NCBI RefSeq assembly: GCF_003611635.1
Contig: NZ_RAVZ01000002.1
Span: 1 to 64,000, forward strand
Reading direction: 5' to 3'
Length of the DNA: 64,000 bases
Source of the DNA: Corallococcus terminator
GTDB taxonomy: Bacteria; Myxococcota; Myxococcia; Myxococcales; Myxococcaceae
Shown here one piece after another: positions 55,066 to 63,447 of the stretch. The first letter of the stretch is position 1, and each line of letters opens with the position of its first letter. Position numbers and translations under genes: made by a program. The notes below the pieces were generated by a model. That model saw nothing but the letters and a program-made list of their open reading frames with translations, made no database searches and was not told the DNA's origin.

Positions 55066-56150
55066 CAGGACTCCACGGGAAGCACCGCCGCCTCGCGGCG
55101 CTCCTGACGGAAGAGGAGGACTTCCCGGATGATGATCTGCACCGTGGCGGCCACGGGCACCGCGACCACCGCGCCGACGATACCGGCCAGTTCCACACAG
55201 AAGAGGACGGCCAGCAGCGTGAGCAGGGGATTGACGTGCACGGTGCGCTTGAAGATGAGCGGCGCCATCACGTTGCCCTCCAGTTGGCCGTACAGCAGGA
55301 AGTAGACGAACACCGCCAGCGCCTTCCACGCGCCGCCCGTGACGAGCGTGAGCAGCGTGATGAAGCCGCCCGCGATGATGGGGCCCGCGTAGGGCACGAG
55401 GCTGGAGAAGCCGCTCGCGACCCCCAGCGGCAGGTAGAAGGGCAGGCCCAGCACGGCCAGCATCGTGGTGGTCAGCGTGGCGTTGACGGCGCAGATGAGG
55501 GTGATGCCGGACAGGTAGCCGCCCGTCGCGGTGTAGATGTTGTGCAGCACGCGCACGTACCGCATGCGGTGGTCCGGCCGGGCCAGCTCCAGCAGGCGCT
55601 TGAGCACGCCGCCGCCGAACACCAGCATGAACACCACCAGGAAGAACACGGTGAGCATGCCGCCCAGCAGGCCCACCACGCCGCCAATGGCGCTCATCAG
55701 GAGCGCGGGCAGCGGGCCAGCGAGCGCCGGGGTGGCCTCCTCCAGGCGCTCATTCCAGCCCAGGCTGTGCAGCCGCTGGTTGAGCGCGCGCAGGATGCCG
55801 GTGCCACGCACCTGCCGCCACAGTTGGGGCCACTGCGTGACGAGCGCGTCCACCTGCTCCACCAGGTCCGGAATCACCAGCAGGCCCAGCGCGGACACCG
55901 CCACGAACAGCGCCAGCAGCACCAGGGCGATGGCCAGCCACCGCTTGAGGCCGCGCTTCTCCAGCCGCGACACGCCGTGCTCCAGCGACAGGGCGACCAG
56001 CACCGCGATGCCCGTGAGCGTGAGCGCCACGCGCGTCTTGACGACGAGCGTCGCCAGGATCATCACCCCCAGCACCGTGAAGCACACGGTGAGCACCGTG
56101 CGCAGCGTGACCTGGGAACGCAGCTCCAGCCTGACTTCGGGTTCAGCCAC
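55065..56150 (-). CDS. AI-2E family transporter (PF01594)
   Basis: A 361-residue membrane protein with about eight hydrophobic segments. The pattern is that of the AI-2E transporter family (YdgG/TqsA/PerM group): a long N-terminal membrane pair, a helical soluble segment (LVEQVDALVTQWPQLWRQV), then LVPYAGPIIAGGFITLL and the conserved YGQLEGNVMAPLIFKRTVHVNPLLTLLAVL near the end. Some members export signals or act as Na+/H+ antiporters; the substrate here is unknown. A GTG at 56150 with GGGGAG 8 nt upstream is the best start; the frame is open further upstream. Operon with the DedA gene. Confidence 0.86.
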   Translation of the reverse strand: MAEPEVRLELRSQVTLRTVLTVCFTVLGVMILATLVVKTRVALTLTGIAVLVALSLEHGVSRLEKRGLKRWLAIALVLLALFVAVSALGLLVIPDLVEQVDALVTQWPQLWRQVRGTGILRALNQRLHSLGWNERLEEATPALAGPLPALLMSAIGGVVGLLGGMLTVFFLVVFMLVFGGGVLKRLLELARPDHRMRYVRVLHNIYTATGGYLSGITLICAVNATLTTTMLAVLGLPFYLPLGVASGFSSLVPYAGPIIAGGFITLLTLVTGGAWKALAVFVYFLLYGQLEGNVMAPLIFKRTVHVNPLLTLLAVLFCVELAGIVGAVVAVPVAATVQIIIREVLLFRQERREAAVLPVES

Positions 56151-56554
56151 CGGTTCGACTCCCCAACAGGGGCCACCGTGCTCGGGCCCGTCTTCTGCGG
56201 ATGCGACATCCCTGGCCTGACGGCAACCGTCCTCGTCGCCCAAGTGTGTGCGCCGGGGTCGCATCCGGGCCAGGTGTCCGGCGGGTGACATCCGGCGCTG
56301 CGCCGGACCTGTTCGCGGCAGGCAATCGCCGCGTGCCCGGTTCGTCCTCCGCACAGCGCGGAAACCGCCGGTCGTCCGTCCCCGGAAGCGGGGGTGCGCG
56401 TCCTCCAGGCGACGGCCGTGCCGCCTCGCGTCCGACAGCGGACGGGCCGGGACGTCCCGGGAAACAGGGACAGCACGCTTTGCGGGGCCCACGCGTCAGA
56501 CCGGGATGGGAACCTTCGTGGTGAGGGGACCTTCGCGGGATGGGAGAGGACACC
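56151..56554. other. 404-bp intergenic region between divergent genes
   Basis: No gene is supported. It separates the transporter gene (minus) from the 173-residue gene (plus). It holds a 7-bp inverted repeat, TCCGGCG (56291-56297) and CGCCGGA (56301-56307), with a 3-nt loop, plus several nearby TCCGG repeats. No convincing promoter hexamers were found. Confidence 0.4.
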
Positions 56555-57076
56555 ATGAAGAAGATGGGTGAGCAGGAGCTGGACGGGATGCGGCGGGAGG
56601 CTCGCGAGACGGAAGCCCGGTGGCGGTCGCTGGCGGCGAGGCTGACGGAGCTGGGCGGCGAAGCGATGGACGCGCAGTTGCTGGTGACGTTCCGGGGCGC
56701 GCGGGACGCGGGGACGGTGCCGCCGGACGCGGGATTTTTCCTGGTGGCGCACATCCTGACGGCGATGGCGGACGAGGCCATCGCGGAGGATCCGCGCGTG
56801 CGGATGCGGGCCGGGGAGCTGGACGCGATGGAGCGCGAGTACGGCCTCACGGGGGAGGGCTGGCCGGAGGGGGACATTCCGCCGGAGGACTGGGAGGCGC
56901 TGTGCGTGGAGTACGAGCGGGCGTGTGACGAAGCGCGCGCCGCGTTCTTCCGCGCCTACGGCGAGGAGGAGATGGCGCGGCTGTACCTGGATCAGCGCGT
57001 CACCTTCCACCACCGCTTCGAGAGCGGGCGGCGCTTCTTCCACGGGCTGCCCATGCTGCCAGAGCTGCTTCACTGA
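56555..57076 (+). CDS. Unknown helical protein, 173 residues
   Basis: ATG at 56555 follows GGGAGAGG by about 5 nt; an ATG at 56540 lies upstream of that site and is less likely. The product is acidic, helical and soluble, without signal, membrane segment or cysteine pair (a single Cys pair is not spaced for metal binding). Segments: LDGMRREARETEARWRSLA, then VAHILTAMADEAIAED, then DWEALCVEYERACDEARAAFF. No family is recognised. It is followed after 67 bp by the S9 peptidase gene on the same strand. Confidence 0.62.
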   Translation: MKKMGEQELDGMRREARETEARWRSLAARLTELGGEAMDAQLLVTFRGARDAGTVPPDAGFFLVAHILTAMADEAIAEDPRVRMRAGELDAMEREYGLTGEGWPEGDIPPEDWEALCVEYERACDEARAAFFRAYGEEEMARLYLDQRVTFHHRFESGRRFFHGLPMLPELLH

Positions 57077-57112
57077 GCCAGGCAGTGGGGCCCGGAGGCT
57101 TTCCGCTACACT

Positions 57113-57140
57113 CCGCCGCCGCGGTTCTTCGCGGAGGCGG
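57113..57140 (+). promoter_or_regulatory. Hairpin enclosing the Shine-Dalgarno of the S9 peptidase gene
   Basis: CCGCCGCCGCG (57113-57123) pairs with CGCGGAGGCGG (57130-57140): ten GC pairs with one internal G-A mismatch and a 6-nt loop. The ribosome site GGAGG (57133-57137) lies inside the 3' arm and the ATG is at 57144. Translation should need opening of this stem, by heat, a helicase, a ligand or ribosome flow from the upstream gene. Confidence 0.6.
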
Positions 57141-57143
57141 ACG

Positions 57144-59231
57144 ATGCGAGCGGGAAGCCTGGGCCTGGTGGTGGGGTGCCTGTTGTGGAGCGCGCTTTCG
57201 GCCGGTGCGGCGCCGCCCGTGGCCGTGCCCGCGCGTCCGGAGTCGGGCGCGGTCTACGACGCGCTCCAGCGCACGGTGCGCATCAAGCAGGTGGCGCTGT
57301 CGCCGGACGGCGCGCGGGTGGCCTGGGTGGAGTCGGTGCCGGTGACGGAGGGCGCTCGCGCGGAGGCCACGCGGCTCCAGGTGTTGGAGCGGGCGCATCC
57401 GGAGCGGCCCCCCTTGCGCGTCACCGCGTCGCCGGACGGCGTGCCGTGCGCGGAAGGGTCGCTGGCGTGGAGTCCGGATGGCAGGCGGCTCGCGTTCCTG
57501 TCCACGGCGGGGGAGGGCACGGCGCGGCAGCTCTATGTGGCGGACGCGACGGGCACGGGCGTGCCCGCGCGCCGGCTCACGACGGTGAAGGGCGTGCTGG
57601 CCACGCCGAAGTGGTCGCCGGATGGGAAGTCCGTCGGGGTGCTGGTCATCGAAGGCGCGGAGGACGCGCAGGGGCCGCTGGGGCCGGCGGCGCGTGAGAC
57701 GGGCGTGGTGCGGGAGTCCTCGCCGGTGAAGCGCTTCGCGGTGGTGTCGGTGGAGGACGCGAAGTTGCGCTTCGTGTCGCCCGCGGGCCTGTTCGTCTAC
57801 GAATACGCATGGAGCCCGGACGGGGCCCGCGTGGCGCTCACGGCCGCGCCGCCGCCGGGGGATGCGAACTGGTGGGTCGCCCGCGTGTACGCGGTGGAGG
57901 CGGCGACCGGGGAGACGTCGCTGTTGCACGCGCCCAGGTGGCAGGTGGCGGAGCCCGCGTGGAGCCCGGATGGCAGGCAGTTGGCGTTCATCGAAGGGCT
58001 GATGAGCGACGAGGGCAACACGGGCGGAGACGTGTGGGTGGTGTCGGTGCCGGAGCGGTTGGCGGCGAAGGTGCGGCCCGGGGAGAAGGCGGTGTTCGGG
58101 GGCAAGGTGCCGCCCGCGCGCAACCTGACGGACGGGGTGAAGGCGTCCGCCACGGACCTGTTCTGGCCGACGGCGGAGCGGCTGGTGTTCGCGGCGCAGG
58201 TGCAGGGGGAGTCCGCGCTGGTGGCGCTGTCGCCGAAGTCAGCGGAGCTCACGGTGTTGTGGAAGGGCCCGGAGCACGTGACGGTGTCGCTGGCGCGCGA
58301 CGGCGTGACGAGCGCGGTGGTGCGCGACACGTTCACGCAGCCGCCGGAGGTGTGGACGGGGCCGGTGGGGGCGTGGACGCAGGCGACGCGGCTCAACGCG
58401 TCCGTGCGGGTGTCGGTGGGGGAGGTGCGCAGCGTGACGTGGACGAGCGACGGGCTCCAGGTGCAGGGCTGGCTGGTGCTGCCTTCGGGCTCTGAGGTGA
58501 AGGGCCGCAAGGTGCCCATGGTGACGGTGGTGCACGGCGGGCCGGCGGCGGGTGTCACGCCCGCGTTCAACCCGCAGACGGTGTTGCTGGCGGCGCGGGG
58601 CTACGCGGTGTTCCTGCCCAACCCGCGTGGCAGCTATGGCCAGGGGGAGGCGTTCGTGCAGGCCAACCGCCGCGACTTCGGCCATGGCGACTTCCGCGAC
58701 GTGCTGGCCGGCGTGGACACGGTGCTTGGGTCGGCGCCGGTGGACCCGGCGAGGCAGGGCATCACGGGGTGGAGCTACGGCGGCTTCCTGGCGATGTGGG
58801 CGGTGACGCAGACGCAGCGCTTCCAGGCGGCGGTGGCGGGCGCTGGCGTCGCGAACTGGCAGAGCTACTACGGCACGAACCACATCGACACGTGGATGCT
58901 GCCGTACTTCGGCGCGTCGGTGTACGATGAGCCGGAGGTGTACACGCGCTCGTCACCCATCAATGGGGTGAAGCAGGTGCGCACGCCCACGCTGCTGCTG
59001 CACGGCGAGCGGGACGTGGAGGTGCCCGCGTCGCAGAGCTACGAATTCCACAAGGCGCTCAAGGCGCTGGGCGTGAAGACCCAGCTCGTCATCTACGCGG
59101 ACGAGGGCCACGCCTTTCGCAAACCTGAACATCAGAAGGACCGGTTCCTGCGCACGCTGGACTGGTTCGACGCGAACCTGGCGCCGGTGGTTCCTGCCCC
59201 GGCGCCGAAGGTGCGGGCGCCCTCGCGTTAG
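57144..59231 (+). CDS. Exported S9-family prolyl oligopeptidase-type peptidase
   Basis: A 695-residue protein with signal peptide (about residues 1-22, near AGAAP). The N-terminal half is a beta-propeller with many SPDG blade repeats; the C-terminal 250 residues form the alpha/beta-hydrolase. The triad is Ser in GITGWSYGGFLAMWA, Asp in LHGERDVEVP and His in DEGHAFRKPEHQ. The pattern GxSYGG is that of acylaminoacyl-peptidase / DPP-IV-like enzymes of the S9C group. Likely cleaves peptides in the periplasm or outside. GGAGG lies 6 nt before ATG, but inside a hairpin. The 3' end overlaps the convergent gene by 4 bp. Confidence 0.9.
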   Translation: MRAGSLGLVVGCLLWSALSAGAAPPVAVPARPESGAVYDALQRTVRIKQVALSPDGARVAWVESVPVTEGARAEATRLQVLERAHPERPPLRVTASPDGVPCAEGSLAWSPDGRRLAFLSTAGEGTARQLYVADATGTGVPARRLTTVKGVLATPKWSPDGKSVGVLVIEGAEDAQGPLGPAARETGVVRESSPVKRFAVVSVEDAKLRFVSPAGLFVYEYAWSPDGARVALTAAPPPGDANWWVARVYAVEAATGETSLLHAPRWQVAEPAWSPDGRQLAFIEGLMSDEGNTGGDVWVVSVPERLAAKVRPGEKAVFGGKVPPARNLTDGVKASATDLFWPTAERLVFAAQVQGESALVALSPKSAELTVLWKGPEHVTVSLARDGVTSAVVRDTFTQPPEVWTGPVGAWTQATRLNASVRVSVGEVRSVTWTSDGLQVQGWLVLPSGSEVKGRKVPMVTVVHGGPAAGVTPAFNPQTVLLAARGYAVFLPNPRGSYGQGEAFVQANRRDFGHGDFRDVLAGVDTVLGSAPVDPARQGITGWSYGGFLAMWAVTQTQRFQAAVAGAGVANWQSYYGTNHIDTWMLPYFGASVYDEPEVYTRSSPINGVKQVRTPTLLLHGERDVEVPASQSYEFHKALKALGVKTQLVIYADEGHAFRKPEHQKDRFLRTLDWFDANLAPVVPAPAPKVRAPSR

Positions 59232-60775
59232 GGTGCTGGTGGCGTGGGGATGGGGGCCTTCAACGCGGGCTCCCACCGCACGGGGCCGATGAGGGGCTCG
59301 CCCCGTTCGACCACCGCGGTGGGACTCGGGCGCAGGACCCGTCCCCAGGTGTCGATGGCCATGGGCGCGTGCTCGACTTCGCCCAGCACCCGCCCCGTGC
59401 GCAGGTCGATCCACTTGTCCATGATGAGCACCGTGTCGCCTGCCTTGTACAGGCCGTAGCCTTCCGCCTCGCTCAAGACGCTCTTGTCCTCCGTCTCCGC
59501 GTTCCACAGCCACAGTCGCTGCGTCCACGTGTCATCGGGACTGGAGCGGCCCTCCTTCAGCAGCGCGAGCGCGCCCAGGGACGTCACCGGCCCCCAGTTG
59601 GACAGGGGATGCGCGGTGCGCCGCTCCATGTCGATGACGAGCGTCAGCCACGTGTTGGGCTGGGTCTTGGATTCGACCTCCGTGGAGACCAGCCGGCCAT
59701 CGCGTCCGGAGTCGATGCCATGACTCATCAGGACCGCGAGGGTCGTCTGCCAGCCGAGTGACTGATGGACCCCGGCGCCGTGCAGCTCCAGGGGCACCAT
59801 GATCTGCCGCGTGTTGCAGGCCACCAGGACTTGCTGGCGCGCTTCGTCCACGTGCAACAGCTTCGCGTTGCAGCTCGCGGGCACCCAGGTCTCCCGCCGT
59901 CCTTGCACGTCTTCGAAGACGATGGAGCTGTCCGGAGCGCGGCGCAGCATGCCTCTCCCCAGGGGGTGGAGGACGTCGTTGCCCTGGACGAAGGGGCCTC
60001 CGTCCACCCGGCGGAAGCGGCGGATGGACGTGCCGCCGCCCTGCCCGTTGAAGGACGAACTGGACAGGACCGGCCCCATGCACCCCGCGTTGTTCGCGAA
60101 CATGGGGTTCTGCTGGGTCCAGGGCTGCTCCGGGTCGTCGTCCTCCACCATGTCGAGCACCGCCCAGTGGCCGGAGGGCGTCAGCACAGCCTGTTCGATG
60201 CGTCCTCTTCCCGCGTCGAGCACGCGCTCGGTACCTTCGCGCAGGTCGCGCACGACGGCGACGGACCTGCTTCCCTCGGGACGGAGGAAGAGGAGTTGAC
60301 GGCCGTCCCGGGAGAAGCTGGCGCGGACGGGAGGCTCGGGACTCGCAGGGTCGGTCGTCACCTTCGAGGCCAGCTCCTTCTCTTCGCGGGTCTCCAGGTC
60401 GAGGAGCAACAGCGTTCCGTCCCGCACCAGGGCGAGGAATCTCCCCGTGGGGTCCGTGGCGAGCAACGCGTCAATGGGGATGCCCGCGCCTGGCTCCAGG
60501 AAGAGGTACGTACGCACCGCGTCTCCAAAGATCTCACCGTGGTTGCCGAAGAAGATCTGGATCCGCCCATCGCCGTCCGTGTCCGTTCTCGCCTGGCAGG
60601 CGAGAAGCCACCGCCCGTCCTGTGCGGAGGCATTGAGCAGGAACGGATGCGCGGTGCCGTAGTCCGCGGAAGGTCTGGAGGGATCCACCCCGCCCGCGTT
60701 GGACGCGAGGAACGATGGCCCCCGGGACGCACACGCGGACAGCATCAGGGCGAACAGCACGGGCTGGAGACGCAT
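59228..60775 (-). CDS. Beta-propeller-like lipoprotein, 515 residues
   Basis: The protein starts with a lipoprotein signal and lipobox LMLSAC (about residue 15). The mature part is beta-rich with blade-like motifs (FSRDGRQLLFLRPEGS, ATDPTGRFLALVRDG, LLLLDLETREEKEL) and an insertion with cysteines. It contains a DTDGDGR stretch that could bind Ca2+. No catalytic motif. It probably sits on a membrane as a binding protein. It is convergent with the S9 peptidase gene, overlapping by 4 bp at TTAG, and lies 60 bp downstream of the GNAT gene. Confidence 0.7.
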   Translation of the reverse strand: MRLQPVLFALMLSACASRGPSFLASNAGGVDPSRPSADYGTAHPFLLNASAQDGRWLLACQARTDTDGDGRIQIFFGNHGEIFGDAVRTYLFLEPGAGIPIDALLATDPTGRFLALVRDGTLLLLDLETREEKELASKVTTDPASPEPPVRASFSRDGRQLLFLRPEGSRSVAVVRDLREGTERVLDAGRGRIEQAVLTPSGHWAVLDMVEDDDPEQPWTQQNPMFANNAGCMGPVLSSSSFNGQGGGTSIRRFRRVDGGPFVQGNDVLHPLGRGMLRRAPDSSIVFEDVQGRRETWVPASCNAKLLHVDEARQQVLVACNTRQIMVPLELHGAGVHQSLGWQTTLAVLMSHGIDSGRDGRLVSTEVESKTQPNTWLTLVIDMERRTAHPLSNWGPVTSLGALALLKEGRSSPDDTWTQRLWLWNAETEDKSVLSEAEGYGLYKAGDTVLIMDKWIDLRTGRVLGEVEHAPMAIDTWGRVLRPSPTAVVERGEPLIGPVRWEPALKAPIPTPPAP

Positions 60776-60835
60776 GCCTCGAAGCGTCGTTGATGCGAGG
60801 TCAGGCCGGCAAGGGTGGGCCCCGGTGTCCCCGGC

Positions 60836-61432
60836 TCAGGGACCGCCGCGCACCCCGGGCTCGGGGGCGGCCACGAGCGAGGTGAGGACGTGGTCGCGCC
60901 ACCTGCCGTCGAGCAGCAGGAAGTCGCGAGCGTAGCCCTCCACGACGAAGCCCAGGCGGCGCAGCACGGCGGCGCTGCGCAGGTTCTCCGGCAGGTGGCT
61001 GGCCTGGACGCGGTGCAGGCCCATGGCGCCGAAGGCGTAATCACAGACGGCCTGGAGGGCCTCGGTCATCAGCCCCTGGCCTTCGTGCTGGTGGTCCAGC
61101 CCGTAGCCGATGTCCGCGGCCTGGAGGGGACCCCGGCGGATGTGCGTGAGCGCGACGCTGCCCAGCACGGGGGCGAGCGAGATGGGCTGGCCCCGGGGCA
61201 GCAGGAACACGCGCAGGGAGATGTCATGGCGGAAGTCCTCGCGGTCCTGCGCGAGGCGCGTGCGCCAGTAGGCGGTGGAGAAGAAGGTCGCCGGGCGGTC
61301 CGGTGACACCGGCCCCAGGTGCTGCTTGTTGGCCAGGTGGTACGTGAGCACGCGCTCCGCCGCGTCGGGGGGCAGCAGCATCAGGTGCAGGCGCTCGGTG
61401 GTGAGCAGGAGGGGCGACTTGTCGGTCGACAT
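60836..61432 (-). CDS. GNAT N-acetyltransferase, RimJ/RimL type
   Basis: A 198-residue GNAT-fold enzyme. Marks of the ribosomal-protein/aminoglycoside N-acetyltransferase group: LLTTERLHLMLL at the start, LGSVALTHIRRGPLQAADIGYGLD, then the acetyl-CoA site HQHEGQGLMTEALQAV and GLHRVQASHLPENLRSAAVLRRLGF near the C-terminus. It would transfer an acetyl group from acetyl-CoA to an N-terminal or side-chain amine; the acceptor is unknown. Start at 61432 (MSTDKS); a TTG further up at 61450 is less likely. Confidence 0.83.
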   Translation of the reverse strand: MSTDKSPLLLTTERLHLMLLPPDAAERVLTYHLANKQHLGPVSPDRPATFFSTAYWRTRLAQDREDFRHDISLRVFLLPRGQPISLAPVLGSVALTHIRRGPLQAADIGYGLDHQHEGQGLMTEALQAVCDYAFGAMGLHRVQASHLPENLRSAAVLRRLGFVVEGYARDFLLLDGRWRDHVLTSLVAAPEPGVRGGP

Positions 61433-61498
61433 GGCGGGGCCGGACTTCAAGGGTAACGCGCTCCCTTGGGGCCCGCGCGTGCGAAGCGCGGACGAAAA

Positions 61499-61527
61499 AG
61501 GTCCCCACCCTCGTGGGATGGGGACCT
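61499..61527 (-). terminator. Terminator after the OmpA-domain gene
   Basis: The arms AGGTCCCCA and TGGGGACCT (61499-61507 and 61519-61527) pair perfectly. On the minus strand the hairpin is followed by CTTTTTCGTC, and it lies 32 bp after the OmpA-domain gene stop. Confidence 0.85.
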
Positions 61528-61558
61528 GGGGTTCTAGCTCAAGGGCTGCGAAGCGGCG

Positions 61559-62800
61559 TCACTCCCCATGGTCCTGCGGCTGCTCGGGCACCTGCTTCTG
61601 TGCGCCGCTGCCGCCGGTGCCCTGATCCGGGGCCGGGTCCTGATGGTCGATGCCCGCGCCGTGCGGCTTCGGCTGCTGCGTCCCACTGCCGCCCGGCTGC
61701 GCGTTCTGGCCGCTTTCCTTGTCGCCCTGGCCCGGCTGCTGCGCGCCGCTGCCGCCGACGCCCCCCGAGCGCGAAGGCTGCGCGCCCGCCACGTTGCGCT
61801 CCACCACGATCTCCACGCGGCGGTTGTTGGCGCGGCCCTCCGCCGTGGCGTTGCTCGCCACCGGCCGGTTCTCACCCATGCCCCGGATGTTGATGCGGTC
61901 CGAGGGCACGCCCTGGTTGACGAGGAAGTCGCGCACGCTCTCCGCACGCCGCTCCGACAGTTGCTCGTTGTAGGTGTCCGTGCCGCGCGAGTCCGTGTAG
62001 CCCTCGATGAGCAACGGGTTCTTCGACTCCTTGAGCGCCGTGGCCACATCACTCAGCCGGTCTCTCGCCGCGGGCAGCAGGTCCGTCGCGTTCGTCGCGA
62101 AGAGCACGCTCCCCGACAGCGTCACCACCGTGCCGCGCGCCTCTTCACGCACCTTCACGTCCTTGTCCTGCAATTGCGTCAGCGCCGTGGACGCGCGCTG
62201 TTCGGCCTGGAGCCGCGCCTGGCGCTCCTGCTCCAGTTGCTGCGTGCGCTGCTGCAACTCCTGGTTGAGCTGGGCCATCCGCTGCGCTTCCGCCTCCTGC
62301 TGCTGGCGCGTCTGCGCCTCCGCCGTGCGCATGCGTTCGGCTTCCTGCTGGCGCTGGGCGTCGTACTGCTGCCGCTCCTGGTCGTATTGCTGGCGCTGCT
62401 GCTCGTACCTCGCGCGCTCCTCTTCCTGCTGCTTCGTGAGCGTCTGCGCGCGCGCCTCCTGCTGCTGACGCAGGGCCTGCTCCGCCTGGGCCCGCTGCTG
62501 CGCGGCCAGGTCCGCCTGTCCGCGGGCCTCCGCGATCTCCGCCTTGCGCAGGGCCACGTACGCCAGCGACCGGGTCTTCACCGAACCGTCGCTCTCCGCG
62601 TACTCGTTCTCCGCCTCCTGGAGCGCCGCGCGGGCCGCCGCCACGTCCGCGGGCCGCTCGCGGCCCTCGGGACTGCGGGACACCTCTTGGTACGCCGTCC
62701 GAGCCGCGGTCAGCTCACTGGGGGGCGAACTGTGAGCACACCCCACCGTGAGCGCGGAGGCTCCCGCGAAAGCCAACCATCCAAATTTCCAACGCTGCAT
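61559..62800 (-). CDS. OmpA-family lipoprotein with DUF4398 and long Gln/Glu coiled coil
   Basis: A 413-residue envelope protein. It has a lipoprotein signal with lipobox TVGC (about residue 20), a DUF4398-like helical region to about residue 115, a Gln/Glu/Arg-rich coiled coil (about 115-215, repeats such as QQYDQERQQYDAQRQQ), then an OmpA peptidoglycan-binding domain (about 225-345). The peptidoglycan-binding signature is present: IEGYTDSRGTDTYN, LSERRAESVRDFL and GENRPVASN. The C-terminal 70 residues are Gly/Gln/Pro-rich and look disordered. It could tie the outer membrane to the cell wall across the periplasm. Operon with the lipoprotein at 62834, 33 nt upstream. Confidence 0.88.
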   Translation of the reverse strand: MQRWKFGWLAFAGASALTVGCAHSSPPSELTAARTAYQEVSRSPEGRERPADVAAARAALQEAENEYAESDGSVKTRSLAYVALRKAEIAEARGQADLAAQQRAQAEQALRQQQEARAQTLTKQQEEERARYEQQRQQYDQERQQYDAQRQQEAERMRTAEAQTRQQQEAEAQRMAQLNQELQQRTQQLEQERQARLQAEQRASTALTQLQDKDVKVREEARGTVVTLSGSVLFATNATDLLPAARDRLSDVATALKESKNPLLIEGYTDSRGTDTYNEQLSERRAESVRDFLVNQGVPSDRINIRGMGENRPVASNATAEGRANNRRVEIVVERNVAGAQPSRSGGVGGSGAQQPGQGDKESGQNAQPGGSGTQQPKPHGAGIDHQDPAPDQGTGGSGAQKQVPEQPQDHGE

Positions 62801-62833
62801 GACGCTCTCCTCACAGACAAAAGGGGATGGACC

Positions 62834-63199
62834 TCAAGGCTGACCACGACGCATCGAATCGAGCTGTTCGGAGGTCCGCCGCGCCTCGTTCTGCATGGGC
62901 ACCGCGCGGGCCAGCGCCGACGCGAGGTCCGCGTCCGCCGCGGCCTGACGGAAGCGCAGCTCCGCCGCCTCCTGCTCACCTTCCTGGATCAACCGCTCTC
63001 CGTCGGAGATCTGCTGCCGGGCGAACTCCAGATGTCGCGCGGCCTCTGGAATGTTCGGGGCCTGCGAGTTCTCAGCCGAGCGCAGCGCCGCTTCGGCCTG
63101 GACGCGTTGCTGATGGGTGGCGGTCGTAATCACCTGCTTGCCTGCACAGCCAACGGTGGCGAAGCAGAGCAAGGCAGCGGCGAACAGCTTCGGGCGCAT
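62834..63199 (-). CDS. DUF4398 lipoprotein, 121 residues
   Basis: A small lipoprotein (lipobox ATVGC, about residue 18) whose mature part is a helical DUF4398 domain: LRSAENSQAPNIPEAARHL, FARQQISDGERLIQEG and AAADADLASALARA. The same domain forms the N-terminal part of the OmpA-domain protein encoded 33 nt downstream, so the two may pair through their helices. Such proteins occur in pairs with OmpA-like proteins in many proteobacteria; the function is structural as far as can be told. Single start at 63199. Confidence 0.8.
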   Translation of the reverse strand: MRPKLFAAALLCFATVGCAGKQVITTATHQQRVQAEAALRSAENSQAPNIPEAARHLEFARQQISDGERLIQEGEQEAAELRFRQAAADADLASALARAVPMQNEARRTSEQLDSMRRGQP

Positions 63200-63447
63200 G
63201 GGTCACCTCAAGCCGGGTGGAATGCTGGGACGCACCGGCGGCCCAGGGGGAGTCGGTCAGAAAATGGGGGCCGTTCGTCCACTCGGCATCGGCGCCGCAT
63301 TCCCGACAGGCTTGCTGGCCAAGGGGGTTGACAGGCGTCGTGTAGGGAACGAGGCGCACAGGCAGGAGACGCCCCGCACCTCCCTTTCAGGCTGCCCGGC
63401 CGAACGGGCTGCTGGCCGCGCGGCGGAAGGGACGCTAGAGGGGGAAC

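Noticed and set aside
51643-55107. A plus-strand open frame of more than 1,100 codons opposite the two-core kinase and DedA genes
   Set aside because: The opposite strand has perfect kinase motifs. In sequence this GC-rich, stops are rare in the antisense frames; the translated product is Arg/His/Gln/Gly-rich without any domain.
63328-63333. TTGACA hexamer upstream of the 5'-3' exonuclease gene as a promoter
   Set aside because: No acceptable -10 hexamer occurs 16-18 bp downstream on the plus strand.
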